Source of the DNA: Caldithrix sp.
Lineage (GTDB): Bacteria > Zhuqueibacterota > Zhuqueibacteria > Thermofontimicrobiales > Sulfurfontimicrobiaceae
Length of the DNA: 64,000 nucleotides
Direction of reading: 5' to 3'
Assembly: GCA_020722815.1 (NCBI GenBank)
Contig: DYKB01000023.1
Coordinates: 1 to 64,000, forward strand
The translations under genes and the position numbers were made by a program. Below, piece by piece: positions 47,039 through 56,470 of the stretch. The first letter of the stretch is position 1. Each line of letters begins with the position of its first letter. Under the pieces are notes generated by a model, which did not search any database, was not told the DNA's origin, and saw only the letters and a list, made by a program, of their open reading frames with translations.

Positions 47039-47638
47039 TTATGTTTGGGATTTTGCATGCTGGACTCGAAGGCCTTCAAGTTTTTTAAGGCACAATTGAA
47101 CCATGTGCGAAAAAGCCCCTTTAATATTTAATCCATCGACCGCGCACGTTTCATACGAAGGGAATTGTTCCAGTTCCAGTTCCTTACGTAGAAAATCGGC
47201 TGGATAGATTTCCGTCAAATCTTGCTTATTATAGAGCACGATAATTGACAAATCGTTGGCATCTAAAACAAATGAATTTAAATGCTGATAAAATTCAGTG
47301 ACGAATTCTTTATTATGTTCCAATTCGTGTTTTTGCGAATCGACCACAAAAAAGACGCCATCAATATCCTGAAAAAGCATTTTTCGGGTGCCGGCGTAAT
47401 AATCCTGACCCGTGGCCGTAAAAAAACGAATGTGAATATTATCACTGATTTTTATCGGGACGAAATCGAAAAGCATGGTTTGTCCAAAAGAAGTTTTAAC
47501 ACTTCGGACATCCTGGGATGATTTCATGCTTTCGGGAATAATATTTTTATAGGCCCAATTCAGAGTGGTGGTCTTACCTGCCAGTGCGGTTCCAAAAAAT
47601 AGTACTTTAAAATAAATCTGCTGGTTAATAATTCTCAT
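47039..47638 (-). CDS. MglA-type small Ras-like GTPase
   Basis: 199 residues. The P-loop is GTALAGKTTT (residues 16-25). The third G motif is TATGQDYYAGTRKMLF with threonine where Ras has aspartate, a mark of the MglA group. NKQDL is the guanine motif. The run DIDGVFFVVDSQ is also MglA-like. MglA switches polarity, or in Myxococcus powers motility, by binding effectors when GTP-bound. AGGAG precedes the ATG. It sits inside a row of Roadblock and actin-like genes. Confidence 0.92.
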   Translation of the reverse strand: MRIINQQIYFKVLFFGTALAGKTTTLNWAYKNIIPESMKSSQDVRSVKTSFGQTMLFDFVPIKISDNIHIRFFTATGQDYYAGTRKMLFQDIDGVFFVVDSQKHELEHNKEFVTEFYQHLNSFVLDANDLSIIVLYNKQDLTEIYPADFLRKELELEQFPSYETCAVDGLNIKGAFSHMVQLCLKKLEGLRVQHAKSQT

Positions 47639-47686
47639 ACTGCTCTCCTAGCTTCAAACAACATCCGTCGCAATCTTTTCATATAC

Positions 47687-48136
47687 CTACATGAATTTGG
47701 CAATCACCTCTCGAATTTCTTCTTCGCTGGGTGCTCTAAATTTGTGTCTATTCATTAATTCCTGACGTGAACTTTCACTCGCAATCATCATCTCGGAAAG
47801 CTCCTTAATTGCCCGTTTCGCTTCCAGCCGAATCATCCCGAGATAGGCATCTTTGTCAGCAACAATTATCAATCCCCCACGGGTCATCCCCATCTGATAC
47901 AATTTCAGACTTTTGTATTCAGTCATAACGGTGGATAGCTCCTGTCCCAAATCAGCACCAACCTGGGCATACGAGGAATAACACGCCGCCAATAACGCGC
48001 CTAATTCTTCGGCCGGGAGATCGAATCGCCCGCTAATACTGATAGGAATCCCATCCAGATCAATTAGAACCGCGCCGATCACACCGGGTGCATTTTGCAA
48101 TATATCGTCCAATACATCCTTAATTTCTCTTGGCAT
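47687..48136 (-). CDS. Roadblock/LC7 protein with helical tail
   Basis: 149 residues. Roadblock core APGVIGAVLIDLDGIPISISGRFDLPAEEL through YLGMIRLEAKRAIKEL, then a 30-residue charged tail (RQELMNRHKFRAPSEEEIREVI). Similar to the gene at 46638 but clearly distinct. AGGAGG precedes the ATG. It starts the three-gene group that includes the GTPase (48-bp gap to it). Confidence 0.88.
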   Translation of the reverse strand: MPREIKDVLDDILQNAPGVIGAVLIDLDGIPISISGRFDLPAEELGALLAACYSSYAQVGADLGQELSTVMTEYKSLKLYQMGMTRGGLIIVADKDAYLGMIRLEAKRAIKELSEMMIASESSRQELMNRHKFRAPSEEEIREVIAKFM

Positions 48137-48565
48137 TCGCCATACCTCCTGTTAATAAATCAAAGTGAGGTCAAACCCCTTGAGCACTTTTTTAATTTTT
48201 TTAAACCAAAAAACATAAATATTAATAAAATAGCATAATACAATAACCTATAAAAACAACAGAAACGCATTACCAGGAAATGCCTTCTTAAATAGAAATT
48301 TAAATATTTTTCACCTGGTTCCAGAACTGGTATAAAAATTTCGGGGATTTTGTTATAATAATTAAAATAAAATTTTTTTTTAAAAATCCAGCTAATCCAA
48401 AATTTGATTTACCTGGCAGAAATCAGCCGGTTAAATCCAATAAAACAGGATTTGACTTTTTTTACTCAGCAGGATCTGATGATGCCATAAAAAAATGAGG
48501 ACGAATGATATTTTGTCGCCCCAATTCGATCAAATTCAAAATCCCCCGTTGATTCTTATTTTGGA
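48137..48565. other. Gap inside the Roadblock cluster
   Basis: 429 bp with no reading frame worth calling; very AT-rich. It may hold a promoter for the GTPase sub-operon. Confidence 0.5.
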
Positions 48566-48928
48566 TTAGATCAACTTGGTCAATTCAGCAATATTCTTTT
48601 TAATCTGATGACGAATATTTCCAATGATCGCATTCGGTTCGGTAACAATCGCTAAAATATTATCACCACATGAGGCTGTTAAAATTTTGCCGAGATCATA
48701 TTCCATAATCGTTTGTGTCAGATAGCCAAGTTGAATTTCAGTTCCCATCACTTCGGCTGCACCAAAACCTGTGGACACAACGGCCCCCAGGGCATCAAGG
48801 TCAATTTCGGTGTTTGAGGCACTGCATTCAATAATGAATCCATCGCGACCAATTACAGTTGCAGCCATCACGCCAGGGAGTTCGACTAACTCATTTAAGA
48901 TTGATTTTGGGTCCTTATTCGATACCAT
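48566..48928 (-). CDS. Roadblock/LC7 protein
   Basis: 120 residues, the shortest of the set: LPGVMAATVIGRDGFIIECSA, GAVVSTGFGAAEVMGTEI, the middle strand pair, and the ending NIRHQIKKNIAELTKLI. GGAGG precedes the ATG. It lacks the GRFDL block shared by the 46638 and 47687 proteins and is closer in style to the Roadblock part of the DUF4388 protein next door. Confidence 0.88.
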   Translation of the reverse strand: MVSNKDPKSILNELVELPGVMAATVIGRDGFIIECSASNTEIDLDALGAVVSTGFGAAEVMGTEIQLGYLTQTIMEYDLGKILTASCGDNILAIVTEPNAIIGNIRHQIKKNIAELTKLI

Positions 48929-49173
48929 AGTAATATACCTCCAATCAGTAAATTGCGCAGTTGATATTCTTTTAACAGATTCGTTATCGGGAACAAAAAT
49001 TATAAAATTGCCGGTTTCAGGGCGATTTTCTTTTAACTTCTGTTCAATCGCGTTTGAACGAATCGCCTTACTAAATAAAAAATCTCAGCCTAAGTCATTA
49101 ATTTCAACTGGTTGACCTGATAAGAATTATCTTCTGCTATTCGCTTTTTGAATAATGACTTTACTTTTTAAGA

Positions 49174-50121
49174 TTAAAGAAGAGACTCCAATTCATGGAT
49201 GGTTCGTTTTGTATCTAAAAAGATCATACCAAGTTTCGCATTCGGATTGGTAATCACTGTTAACAGGGCATCGCCCCCCGCCTGAGTCAGGAAAACATAT
49301 CCAAACTGACCACGAACATAAACTTGTTCCATGGTGCCCCTTCTTAATTCACGCGTAATTCTTTCGCCTAATGAAACAACGACAGCAGAAATAGCAGCCA
49401 CATGTTCATCTTCTAATTCTTCCGGTAAAACCGAGGCGATAATAAAGCCTTCAGTACTCACCAGTGCCACACCTTCAACAATATCGCGTCCGCGCTCAAC
49501 AAAGGCATTCAGCACACTGGTTAAAGAAGCACCACGTCCAGAAATACTCGGTTTCGGCGTAGCAGGTCGAGCCACCGGAACCGGCTCAGCGATGGGTGCA
49601 GGAGGTGGAGCGACTTCTTTCAGGGTAGTGGTAACAGGTCGAACAGGTTGTTCTGGCTGAACGACAGGAGTTGGCTTTGGCGTAACCGGTGGAACTCGTT
49701 TGGCACTTTGCGCACGGAAATTTTCCAAAACGCGTGTGATCGCTTCACGACGTCCCAGATAACTATCTTTATCGAAAGTTTTAACTCCGGTATTCCGGAT
49801 AGGGCTGGTTTCTCGGGTACGATTGTTACGATTCTCCAGGATCAAATCCCAGGTCGTGGTAATGGTTCGTTTGGGTAAAACAACATCGGGTTCGACCCGA
49901 AAAACACCACCATATTTTTCCGTTTCATCTAACAGACGGTATATAGCCTCTTCTCCTGTTGTATTAGCCAACTGCGCGTGAACTGGCATACCATTCGAGA
50001 AATAAATGACTCCTTCACCGGCATTTGTCATGATTATAATCTGACAAGTTTGAATATCAACACAACTCATCTTAATTATATCAGACAAACTAAAATCTTT
50101 TAGATTTCCCGTCACTATCAT
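49174..50121 (-). CDS. DUF4388-Roadblock fusion protein
   Basis: 315 residues. Residues about 1-100 are a DUF4388/PATAN-type domain (GNLKDFSLSDIIKMSCVDIQTCQI, GVIYFSNGMPVHAQL, GEEAIYRLL). A proline-rich linker (about 150-195) follows, and a Roadblock domain (about 205-315, VEGVALVSTEGFIIASVLPEEL, AVVVSLGERITRELRRG, LGMIFLDTKRTIHEL). DUF4388 and Roadblock pairs recur beside MglA-like GTPases and are thought to couple GTPases to signals. GGAGG-like site before the ATG. Confidence 0.87.
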   Translation of the reverse strand: MIVTGNLKDFSLSDIIKMSCVDIQTCQIIIMTNAGEGVIYFSNGMPVHAQLANTTGEEAIYRLLDETEKYGGVFRVEPDVVLPKRTITTTWDLILENRNNRTRETSPIRNTGVKTFDKDSYLGRREAITRVLENFRAQSAKRVPPVTPKPTPVVQPEQPVRPVTTTLKEVAPPPAPIAEPVPVARPATPKPSISGRGASLTSVLNAFVERGRDIVEGVALVSTEGFIIASVLPEELEDEHVAAISAVVVSLGERITRELRRGTMEQVYVRGQFGYVFLTQAGGDALLTVITNPNAKLGMIFLDTKRTIHELESLL

Positions 50122-50277
50122 TATTTAATCCTCCGCAAACGGATCTCAATTTAAATTCATAAAATTTAAATCATTCCATGGCGTATGAATCTGATGATAC
50201 ATTTTGAGGATTTATTTTCACGCAGATTAATGGCCATTTTCACGATTCAATTAATTTTCTAATAAAAATTATAATAA

Positions 50278-50356
50278 AGGTGTTTATTTTGAAAAATAAA
50301 AATTTACTGGTTAAAACAAAATGATGGATTGATAGCTTTCATCAAAATAAACACCT
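50278..50356. promoter_or_regulatory. 15-bp perfect inverted repeat after actin-like gene
   Basis: AGGTGTTTATTTTGA at 50278-50292 pairs perfectly with TCAAAATAAACACCT at 50342-50356, with 49 nt between, in the 260-bp gap between the actin-like gene and the DUF4388 gene. The stem could stabilise the 3' end of the mRNA and set the relative amounts of the two products; it may also be a small repeat. Confidence 0.45.
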
Positions 50357-50381
50357 CAATTTTCTTTAATTAATTATGATA

Positions 50382-51422
50382 TTATAATGCTCGCCAGTAA
50401 TCGTCAGTCAGGTCTTTTGCCAGGGCCAGGGCACCTTTTGCGCCCGCAATAAAGGGGTCCTGAACCTTGGTGATTCTAATATTACCTAACGAACGTAGCT
50501 CTTTTGCAATCTTTTTATCCAGGTTTCGAATACAACTACCACCACCCGCTAAAATAATATTTTGTTTCAGTTCTTCCTGAAATTCAGGATCAAAACTGGC
50601 AATGATATTACGGCAGGAAATAACGATATCCGGAACAATTGACATACAGGCTTCTTCGATATTTTTGGTAATGTCGATACGAACAGGTTTTCCTTCAATC
50701 GTAATCTGGGTAACGGCTGGTTTTTCCGGTTCCATTACGAAGGAATATTCTTCTTTCCATTTACGCGCCATATCTTTCGTAATCTGGGCACCATCGATTT
50801 TCTTTTTAACGCTTTCTACCAAAATATCATCAATATAATCACCAGCTTTTACGATGGTTATCTGATCATTTTCCTCAGGCATCGTTCCTTTTAAGGAACA
50901 AATATCTGTTGTACCGGCGCCGATATCAATCACCAGCGAGTTTGAAATTTTGCCTTCGCCATAACCAACGGAGAAAGGTTCGCTGACGATCATAACCGCA
51001 TCCACAACTTCGCGGGCGGCATCGATAATGGCCTGGTGATTGGTAAAGCTCGCTCGTGCCGGCGCACCAATTACGGCATAGACTTTGGTATATTTTTTCG
51101 GTTTCGCGAGACTAATAATGTATTTTACCAGTTCCTTTGCAGCCTCTAAATCGCCATCGGTGTCTTTAATGACGCCTTTTTCCAACGGACGAAATAAATT
51201 CAATGCTAATTTATGTTTTAAGGCTTCTTCGCCAAACAGCATATCTTTGCCCAGTAATTTTTGCGAAATTAAGTCCTTCGGCCAGCCGACGACACTTTTG
51301 CGTCGGGCGCTAATGCCGTTACTGGCACAAACAGTCGTTTCAGAAGTCCCCAGGTCAATTCCGAGATATAAAACTTCGCTGGTATCCGCCACATTATTCT
51401 TCTTTTTGAGTTCTTCAGACAT
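50382..51422 (-). CDS. MamK-family actin-like ATPase
   Basis: 346 residues from the ATG at 51422 (MSEELKKKN), with AAGGAGG 11 bases upstream; a GTG nine codons earlier is less likely. The MamK pattern is strong: YLGIDLGTSETTVCASNG (phosphate 1), SVVGWPKDLISQKLLGKD, YAVIGAPARASF, VIDIGAGTTDICSLKGT (phosphate 2), ILAGGGSCIRNL, and the ending DDYWRAL (PQYWRQL in MamK). MamK polymerises to position magnetosomes; the magnetosome set is absent here, so a different cargo is inferred. Almost the same domain is repeated in the next gene. Confidence 0.92.
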   Translation of the reverse strand: MSEELKKKNNVADTSEVLYLGIDLGTSETTVCASNGISARRKSVVGWPKDLISQKLLGKDMLFGEEALKHKLALNLFRPLEKGVIKDTDGDLEAAKELVKYIISLAKPKKYTKVYAVIGAPARASFTNHQAIIDAAREVVDAVMIVSEPFSVGYGEGKISNSLVIDIGAGTTDICSLKGTMPEENDQITIVKAGDYIDDILVESVKKKIDGAQITKDMARKWKEEYSFVMEPEKPAVTQITIEGKPVRIDITKNIEEACMSIVPDIVISCRNIIASFDPEFQEELKQNIILAGGGSCIRNLDKKIAKELRSLGNIRITKVQDPFIAGAKGALALAKDLTDDYWRAL

Positions 51423-51554
51423 GATAAAAACTTCCTCCTTAACAATCACTAAACTTTAATTATAATTTATTATAGTTATCTTTCATAACAATTAATTTTT
51501 ATTCCAACGAATAATCCTGAAAAATCGATAATTATTTATTATCAGATTCAATAT

Positions 51555-54500
51555 CTATAAAGCGCGCCAATAGTCATCCGTCAAATCTTTGGCTAAACTC
51601 AATGCCCCCCGGGCACCGGCCTCAATCGGATTTTCAACACGCGAGACTTTTACCTTACCGAGTGAACGTAACGCACGCTCAAGATACTGATCGATATTTT
51701 TTATCAAACTACCACCACCTGCCAAAATGATACTTTGCTTTAATTCTTCCTGGAACTCTGGATCAAAGTTGGCAACGATACTATTGATACAGGTAACAAT
51801 ATCCGGCATAATTGATTCACAACTGGCCTGAATATCTTTCGTAATATCGACTTTGGCCGGCTTTCCTTCGATATTAATTGACGCTACGGCTGATTTTTCG
51901 GGCTCAATCACAAATGAGTATTCTTCTTTCCATTTCTTGCACTGTTCTTTTGTTATCTGCGCCCCCTGGATCCGATTTTTAATGGCCTCCATCAGATGAT
52001 TATCAATATAATCCCCTGCTTTGAGAAGCGTAAACTGATCTTCATCATTCGGCATGGACCCTTTCAGACTACAAATATCGGTCGTTCCTGCACCGATATC
52101 AATAATAAGCGAGTTATAAATTTTACCCTCTCCATAAGCAACGGCAAAGGGTTCACTCACAATCATCACCGCGTCAACAACTTCACGGGCTGCATCCATC
52201 AAGGCTTGCTGGTTTGCAAAACTGGATCGGGCTGGGGCTCCAATCACGGCATAGACTTTATCATACTTTTCAGGATCGGCCAGACCTATCACATATTTTA
52301 CTAATTCACGGGCGGCTTCAAGATCAGCATCGGTTTCTTTTATCACCCCTTTTTCCAATGGACGATAAATTGTAAGCGCCAGTCGGTTCCGGAGAGCTTC
52401 CATTCCGAATAAAATATCTTTTTTCAACAATTTTTGTGAAATTACATCTTTGGGCTTCCCGATCACACTCAAAATTGTCTCAACAATCCCATTACTGGCG
52501 GCCACGGTGGTTTCTGATGTCCCCAAATCTATTCCTAGATAAAGGACTGTTTTATCATCAACATGAACAGGTTGTGATGCTTGTGGTTTTTCTTCAACAG
52601 TTTTTCGGTCATTAGATTCATAATCGGTAACTGGCGTTTCGGGTTGATTAACATCCCTTTCCATTTCCATTGCGTCTTCTTCCTCCTTAGTTTTCATTAA
52701 TTTCCTAAGTGAAAATCGTGATTTTATTTTTTTAACATTGAATAACTTTTCAAAACGAGTCTCTTCAGAAACCTCTTTGTCCTTTTCAATAGCAGCTTCT
52801 GATCCAGACTGTTTTATTTCGGGTTTACTGGAGACATCTACGCTGCCGCGCGGGAATTTTTTCTCAAAAATTTCTCTTGGCAGTTTCGGCATCCGGTCCT
52901 TATATTCTTTTTCTTCATTTGTTAAATCTATTGGCCTGGGGCGTCGAATATCTTTGGAACCAAAGAAATATTCATTTGATTCATCATTCGCCTTGGGCTG
53001 GATTGATGGTTCTTCTTCATTGTCAGTCACACCAATTAAATCAACGGCTTTAGCTAATGGAATTTGCTCACTATCATCGGCCGGTGTTTCTTCTGGTAAT
53101 TTCTCTTCATCTTCGGCATCTGACGCCGGCGGTAATTCAATTTCTACAAATTCAGTTCCTTCACGCTCATAATTTGATGCAGAGGCCACTTCTTCATCGT
53201 CCGAATTACGCGATGGTGCCAATTCCAGCATATCGACTGATATTCCTGTTTCTGCCACAACGTCAATCGTTACGGTTCCTCCAGGTTCAGGCTTGTCTTC
53301 ATTTTCAGCCGGTGCAACCGAGACAGAATCCCAATCTTCATCCATCGGTTCATCTTCATAATCCGCATGTTTACCTCGGATTGCTTCTGCAAGAATATTT
53401 TCATTTATCTCAAAACTGAGTGATTCAGTATCCGATTCCTCATCAATAATCGTCTTCCCGGTAGTAGCTGCCGCTTCTTCAACCTTATCGTCAAAAGCCG
53501 CAAACTCGGTTTCATCCGTTTCAGCCGGAGAATCTATCTCCAGTTCAGACTTAACGAATGGCTTTTCTATTTCCACCGATTCAATAGCAGAAGTTGTTGC
53601 AATTTCAATACTTCCGGGTGATTGATTTTCACCGGATGTATCGGATTGCTTCGAATCAACTTCTGATCTAGCGTCAATTGATTCTCCCTGTTCAGTAACT
53701 TCATCCCGGACAGGTTCATCAGGAATTGACGACAGGCCTGTTTCTGGTGCGATAATCTCAACAGGTTCTAATGGCAGCCGATCCGCTGGCGCTACAGCTT
53801 CAATATTTGTTTCCGCTAGTTGTTGCGCAGCTGGTTCTTCGGCTTCTTGTGAAATAACCGTCGCTGCCGATTCAGTTTCGGCAATTTCAAATATAAGTGC
53901 CGCTGGTTCTTCTGCAAGGGCGGCCGTCTCAGGCGCTGCCATAATTTGCGCTGAAATTTCGACGACAGGAGTTGGCGCTTCATCCTTCGCCGGTTCTTCG
54001 GCTGTCTCAGAAACTTCATTTATCGCTTCTGGTAATTCGTTTTCACTGGTAGCAAAAAATTCCGGCGAATCCGGGGTTGGTCCTGTTCCAATAGATTCAT
54101 CAATCGGAACATCCGTTTTCGGATCAATTCCTTCTTGTTCGATATGCACCAGGTTCTCAATTTTTTGCGGCGGTTCCATAACGGAAATTTCTTGCCCGAT
54201 GGACTCGGCTTTGATTTCATCCGGTACCTCAGCCGACATTGGTATTTCGGTTGCTTTATCGTTTACTTCTACCTGCTCTTCAACTTTTTCTTCTGGTTGT
54301 TCGTCGGGAGTCAAAGTTACTTTGTGTGATTCGACTGCCAGATCTTCCGGTGATGGCTGAATTTCAAATGCATCCATTTCCGACCAATCATCAGTCACAT
54401 TCATTTCTGAAACGCTGGAAACCACTTCTTCCGATTTTAAATCCGATGATTCGATCAAACTTTCAGCCGGCAATTCGACTAATTTATCGACCTCGATTTC

Positions 54501-55319
54501 GCTGGATTCTTTATCCACATCAACCGGCCCGGTTAACGCGGTTTCAACAAAGGCTTCACGCTCCAGCGCCGCCGGCACTTCAGGTCCTTCTTCATCCTCA
54601 TCGACCACGGCGGCAGCCGGTTCAACAAAGGATTCTTCACTTAATTGTTTAAGCTCGTCTGTTACTGGCGTTTCTAACGAAGCGGGTTTATCGATTACTT
54701 CAGTAACGTCAGAAGTTACTTTTTCTATTTCGGTTGTTTTTTCTAAATGAATTTCTGAAATTGTTACTGCAATGGCTCCGGCGGCTTCTTTCGGTTCGCT
54801 GTCTGGCGCTTCCACTTGAATTTCCGGCTCGATTTCATTTGGTAATAAAACCGATTCATTTGCCGCAAGAGAAATGGAATCCTCTTCAGAAATTGTTTCA
54901 GATACTTTTTTCTGTTCGGTATCGGGTGCCGTTTTGAGTGATTGTTTGATCACTTCTTCGACTTTTTGAGAATTACCAGTCGATTCTTTAATAATAGTAT
55001 CTCCCACAACCGGCATATATAACGTATCCGATAAAAATCCTGCTGCCAGTTCTTCGCGTTGATGGGCAAATTGATCCAATTTTTGAAATAACGCCTGGAT
55101 CCGCACATCAAATTTGGTAAACATCTCCTGAATCTTGGGACTTTCGCCCAGAGATTTGGTCCATTCGCGAAAGCGATCTTTTTTCTGTTGAATGGAATTT
55201 ATCTCACTCCGAACCTGGTTTTCTACCTGGATAAACTCCTGCATTTTGGAGGTAAGTGTTGCTGAATTAAATTGATTCGTGGTCAATATTTTTGGATTTA
55301 CTTGATTAATATTCGACAC
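51555..55319 (-). CDS. Giant MamK-family actin-like protein with acidic extension
   Basis: 1254 residues from a GTG start with AGGAGG seven bases before it. Residues about 20-110 predict coiled coil. Residues about 110-880 are a very long Glu/Ala/Pro/Ser-rich acidic tract with no fold, ending near a basic stretch (KIKSRFSLRKLMKTKEEE). Residues about 920-1254 are a complete MamK-like actin domain (YLGIDLGTSETTVAASNG, SVIGKPKDVISQKLLKKD, IDIGAGTTDICSLKGSM, ending LTDDYWRAL) close to the neighbouring short protein. The tract could be a flexible brush or a hub for partners, and the two actins may copolymerise. First gene of the cluster. Confidence 0.9.
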   Translation of the reverse strand: MSNINQVNPKILTTNQFNSATLTSKMQEFIQVENQVRSEINSIQQKKDRFREWTKSLGESPKIQEMFTKFDVRIQALFQKLDQFAHQREELAAGFLSDTLYMPVVGDTIIKESTGNSQKVEEVIKQSLKTAPDTEQKKVSETISEEDSISLAANESVLLPNEIEPEIQVEAPDSEPKEAAGAIAVTISEIHLEKTTEIEKVTSDVTEVIDKPASLETPVTDELKQLSEESFVEPAAAVVDEDEEGPEVPAALEREAFVETALTGPVDVDKESSEIEVDKLVELPAESLIESSDLKSEEVVSSVSEMNVTDDWSEMDAFEIQPSPEDLAVESHKVTLTPDEQPEEKVEEQVEVNDKATEIPMSAEVPDEIKAESIGQEISVMEPPQKIENLVHIEQEGIDPKTDVPIDESIGTGPTPDSPEFFATSENELPEAINEVSETAEEPAKDEAPTPVVEISAQIMAAPETAALAEEPAALIFEIAETESAATVISQEAEEPAAQQLAETNIEAVAPADRLPLEPVEIIAPETGLSSIPDEPVRDEVTEQGESIDARSEVDSKQSDTSGENQSPGSIEIATTSAIESVEIEKPFVKSELEIDSPAETDETEFAAFDDKVEEAAATTGKTIIDEESDTESLSFEINENILAEAIRGKHADYEDEPMDEDWDSVSVAPAENEDKPEPGGTVTIDVVAETGISVDMLELAPSRNSDDEEVASASNYEREGTEFVEIELPPASDAEDEEKLPEETPADDSEQIPLAKAVDLIGVTDNEEEPSIQPKANDESNEYFFGSKDIRRPRPIDLTNEEKEYKDRMPKLPREIFEKKFPRGSVDVSSKPEIKQSGSEAAIEKDKEVSEETRFEKLFNVKKIKSRFSLRKLMKTKEEEDAMEMERDVNQPETPVTDYESNDRKTVEEKPQASQPVHVDDKTVLYLGIDLGTSETTVAASNGIVETILSVIGKPKDVISQKLLKKDILFGMEALRNRLALTIYRPLEKGVIKETDADLEAARELVKYVIGLADPEKYDKVYAVIGAPARSSFANQQALMDAAREVVDAVMIVSEPFAVAYGEGKIYNSLIIDIGAGTTDICSLKGSMPNDEDQFTLLKAGDYIDNHLMEAIKNRIQGAQITKEQCKKWKEEYSFVIEPEKSAVASINIEGKPAKVDITKDIQASCESIMPDIVTCINSIVANFDPEFQEELKQSIILAGGGSLIKNIDQYLERALRSLGKVKVSRVENPIEAGARGALSLAKDLTDDYWRAL

Positions 55320-56470
55320 TGTTTGTCCTCCTGACAGGCCAGATGGCTTCCTGCTGCATTGAAAATTTAGTTATTAATGAATTCAAATAAGGTGCGTCGA
55401 CATTTTGCGCTTATTTTAATTTTCTTTCCATATTATGGTAAAACACCCGAGAAAAAGAGTGGCGTTTCTTTTGAAAAAATTTGCTTTGCCCAATTTGGCA
55501 AATACTATACCAGTTTAATCGCATTAAAAGTTTATTATTATGATAATTTCGTCAATTATAGAAACTGGAACCTGATTGAGGCGTTTCAGTCTTTGCATAT
55601 CAATATGACCGATTGAAATCAGATGAAAATATTAAGACAATGACGGATTACCTGGCAAATCATTTTTTGGATTCATACAAAACAGGCAATTGATTGTATC
55701 AGACATAAACATTGTATTATTCCTTTGCATCTTTGATATAAAAATGAAACAAAGAATAAGCAGAATTCTTGCCAAAAAACTAAAGTCCCACTTTATTTTT
55801 TTATTTTTGATACTTTTTTCTTACACCAGTGCACTTTTTATTTACAGACAGAATCAAAGCCCATCTTTCATCGTAAGCCAGCCATTAAAAAAGTGGGTTT
55901 TTAAAAATCCAGGTCAAATTTATCATCCAAAAATCAATATTTCTGTTTTCATTTTATTCACCTCGTATCATTCAGAGACAAAGATTTGATTTAAAGGTGA
56001 CGATAAGTATTTCATTGGCCGGAAATTCAAGCAGCTATCAAAGGGGAGCCGATTTTCTTCGAAGCGACAACCATTCATCACATTCATCGTTTGAAAATTA
56101 ATATGGATTATAGCAGAAAGCAAGGCATACATTTTGTAATAGCGATGTTTCGTTAAACGTTATTTCTCCCGGAATTCGTTTGCGACAACGAAAAGGGATA
56201 TTATTCAGGAAATCGTGTTATTCTAAAAACATAAAATAGGGGCTTTGAACTTGATGTAGAATCCAGGGGGGCAAAATAATTGAGTTCGAAGTCCCTTTTT
56301 TTTACATTTCATGGAACATTTTTCTTGATTTTCCGATCTAATAGTAGTAATTTGAGCGTGATGAATTGGTTATTCAATAACAAAATTATTTTTAGCAATA
56401 AAAAAATTCAATTGCTCTTGAATAACTGTTTAGATTATCATGCCAGGCTTTAATTCGGGGAGAATCAGCC
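55320..56470. other. Gap between actin cluster and outer-membrane gene
   Basis: 1.15 kb with no firm gene. Reading frames at 55377-55616 and 55690-55989 (+) lack a ribosome site and family. The second, read from MKQRISRILAKKL, would encode a one-pass membrane peptide and is the only one I would keep in mind. Probably contains the divergent promoters. Confidence 0.45.

Noticed and set aside
52738-54652. Many plus-strand and shifted-frame reading frames across the acidic tract
   Set aside because: They are shadows of the biased codon use in the giant actin-like gene.
46638-55319. Complete magnetosome island
   Set aside because: Only MamK-like genes are present; no mamA, B, E, I, M, O, P or Q-like neighbours were seen.
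55377-55989. Two short reading frames after the actin cluster
   Set aside because: No ribosome sites; composition like the gap. Only the one-pass membrane candidate was kept as a remark.
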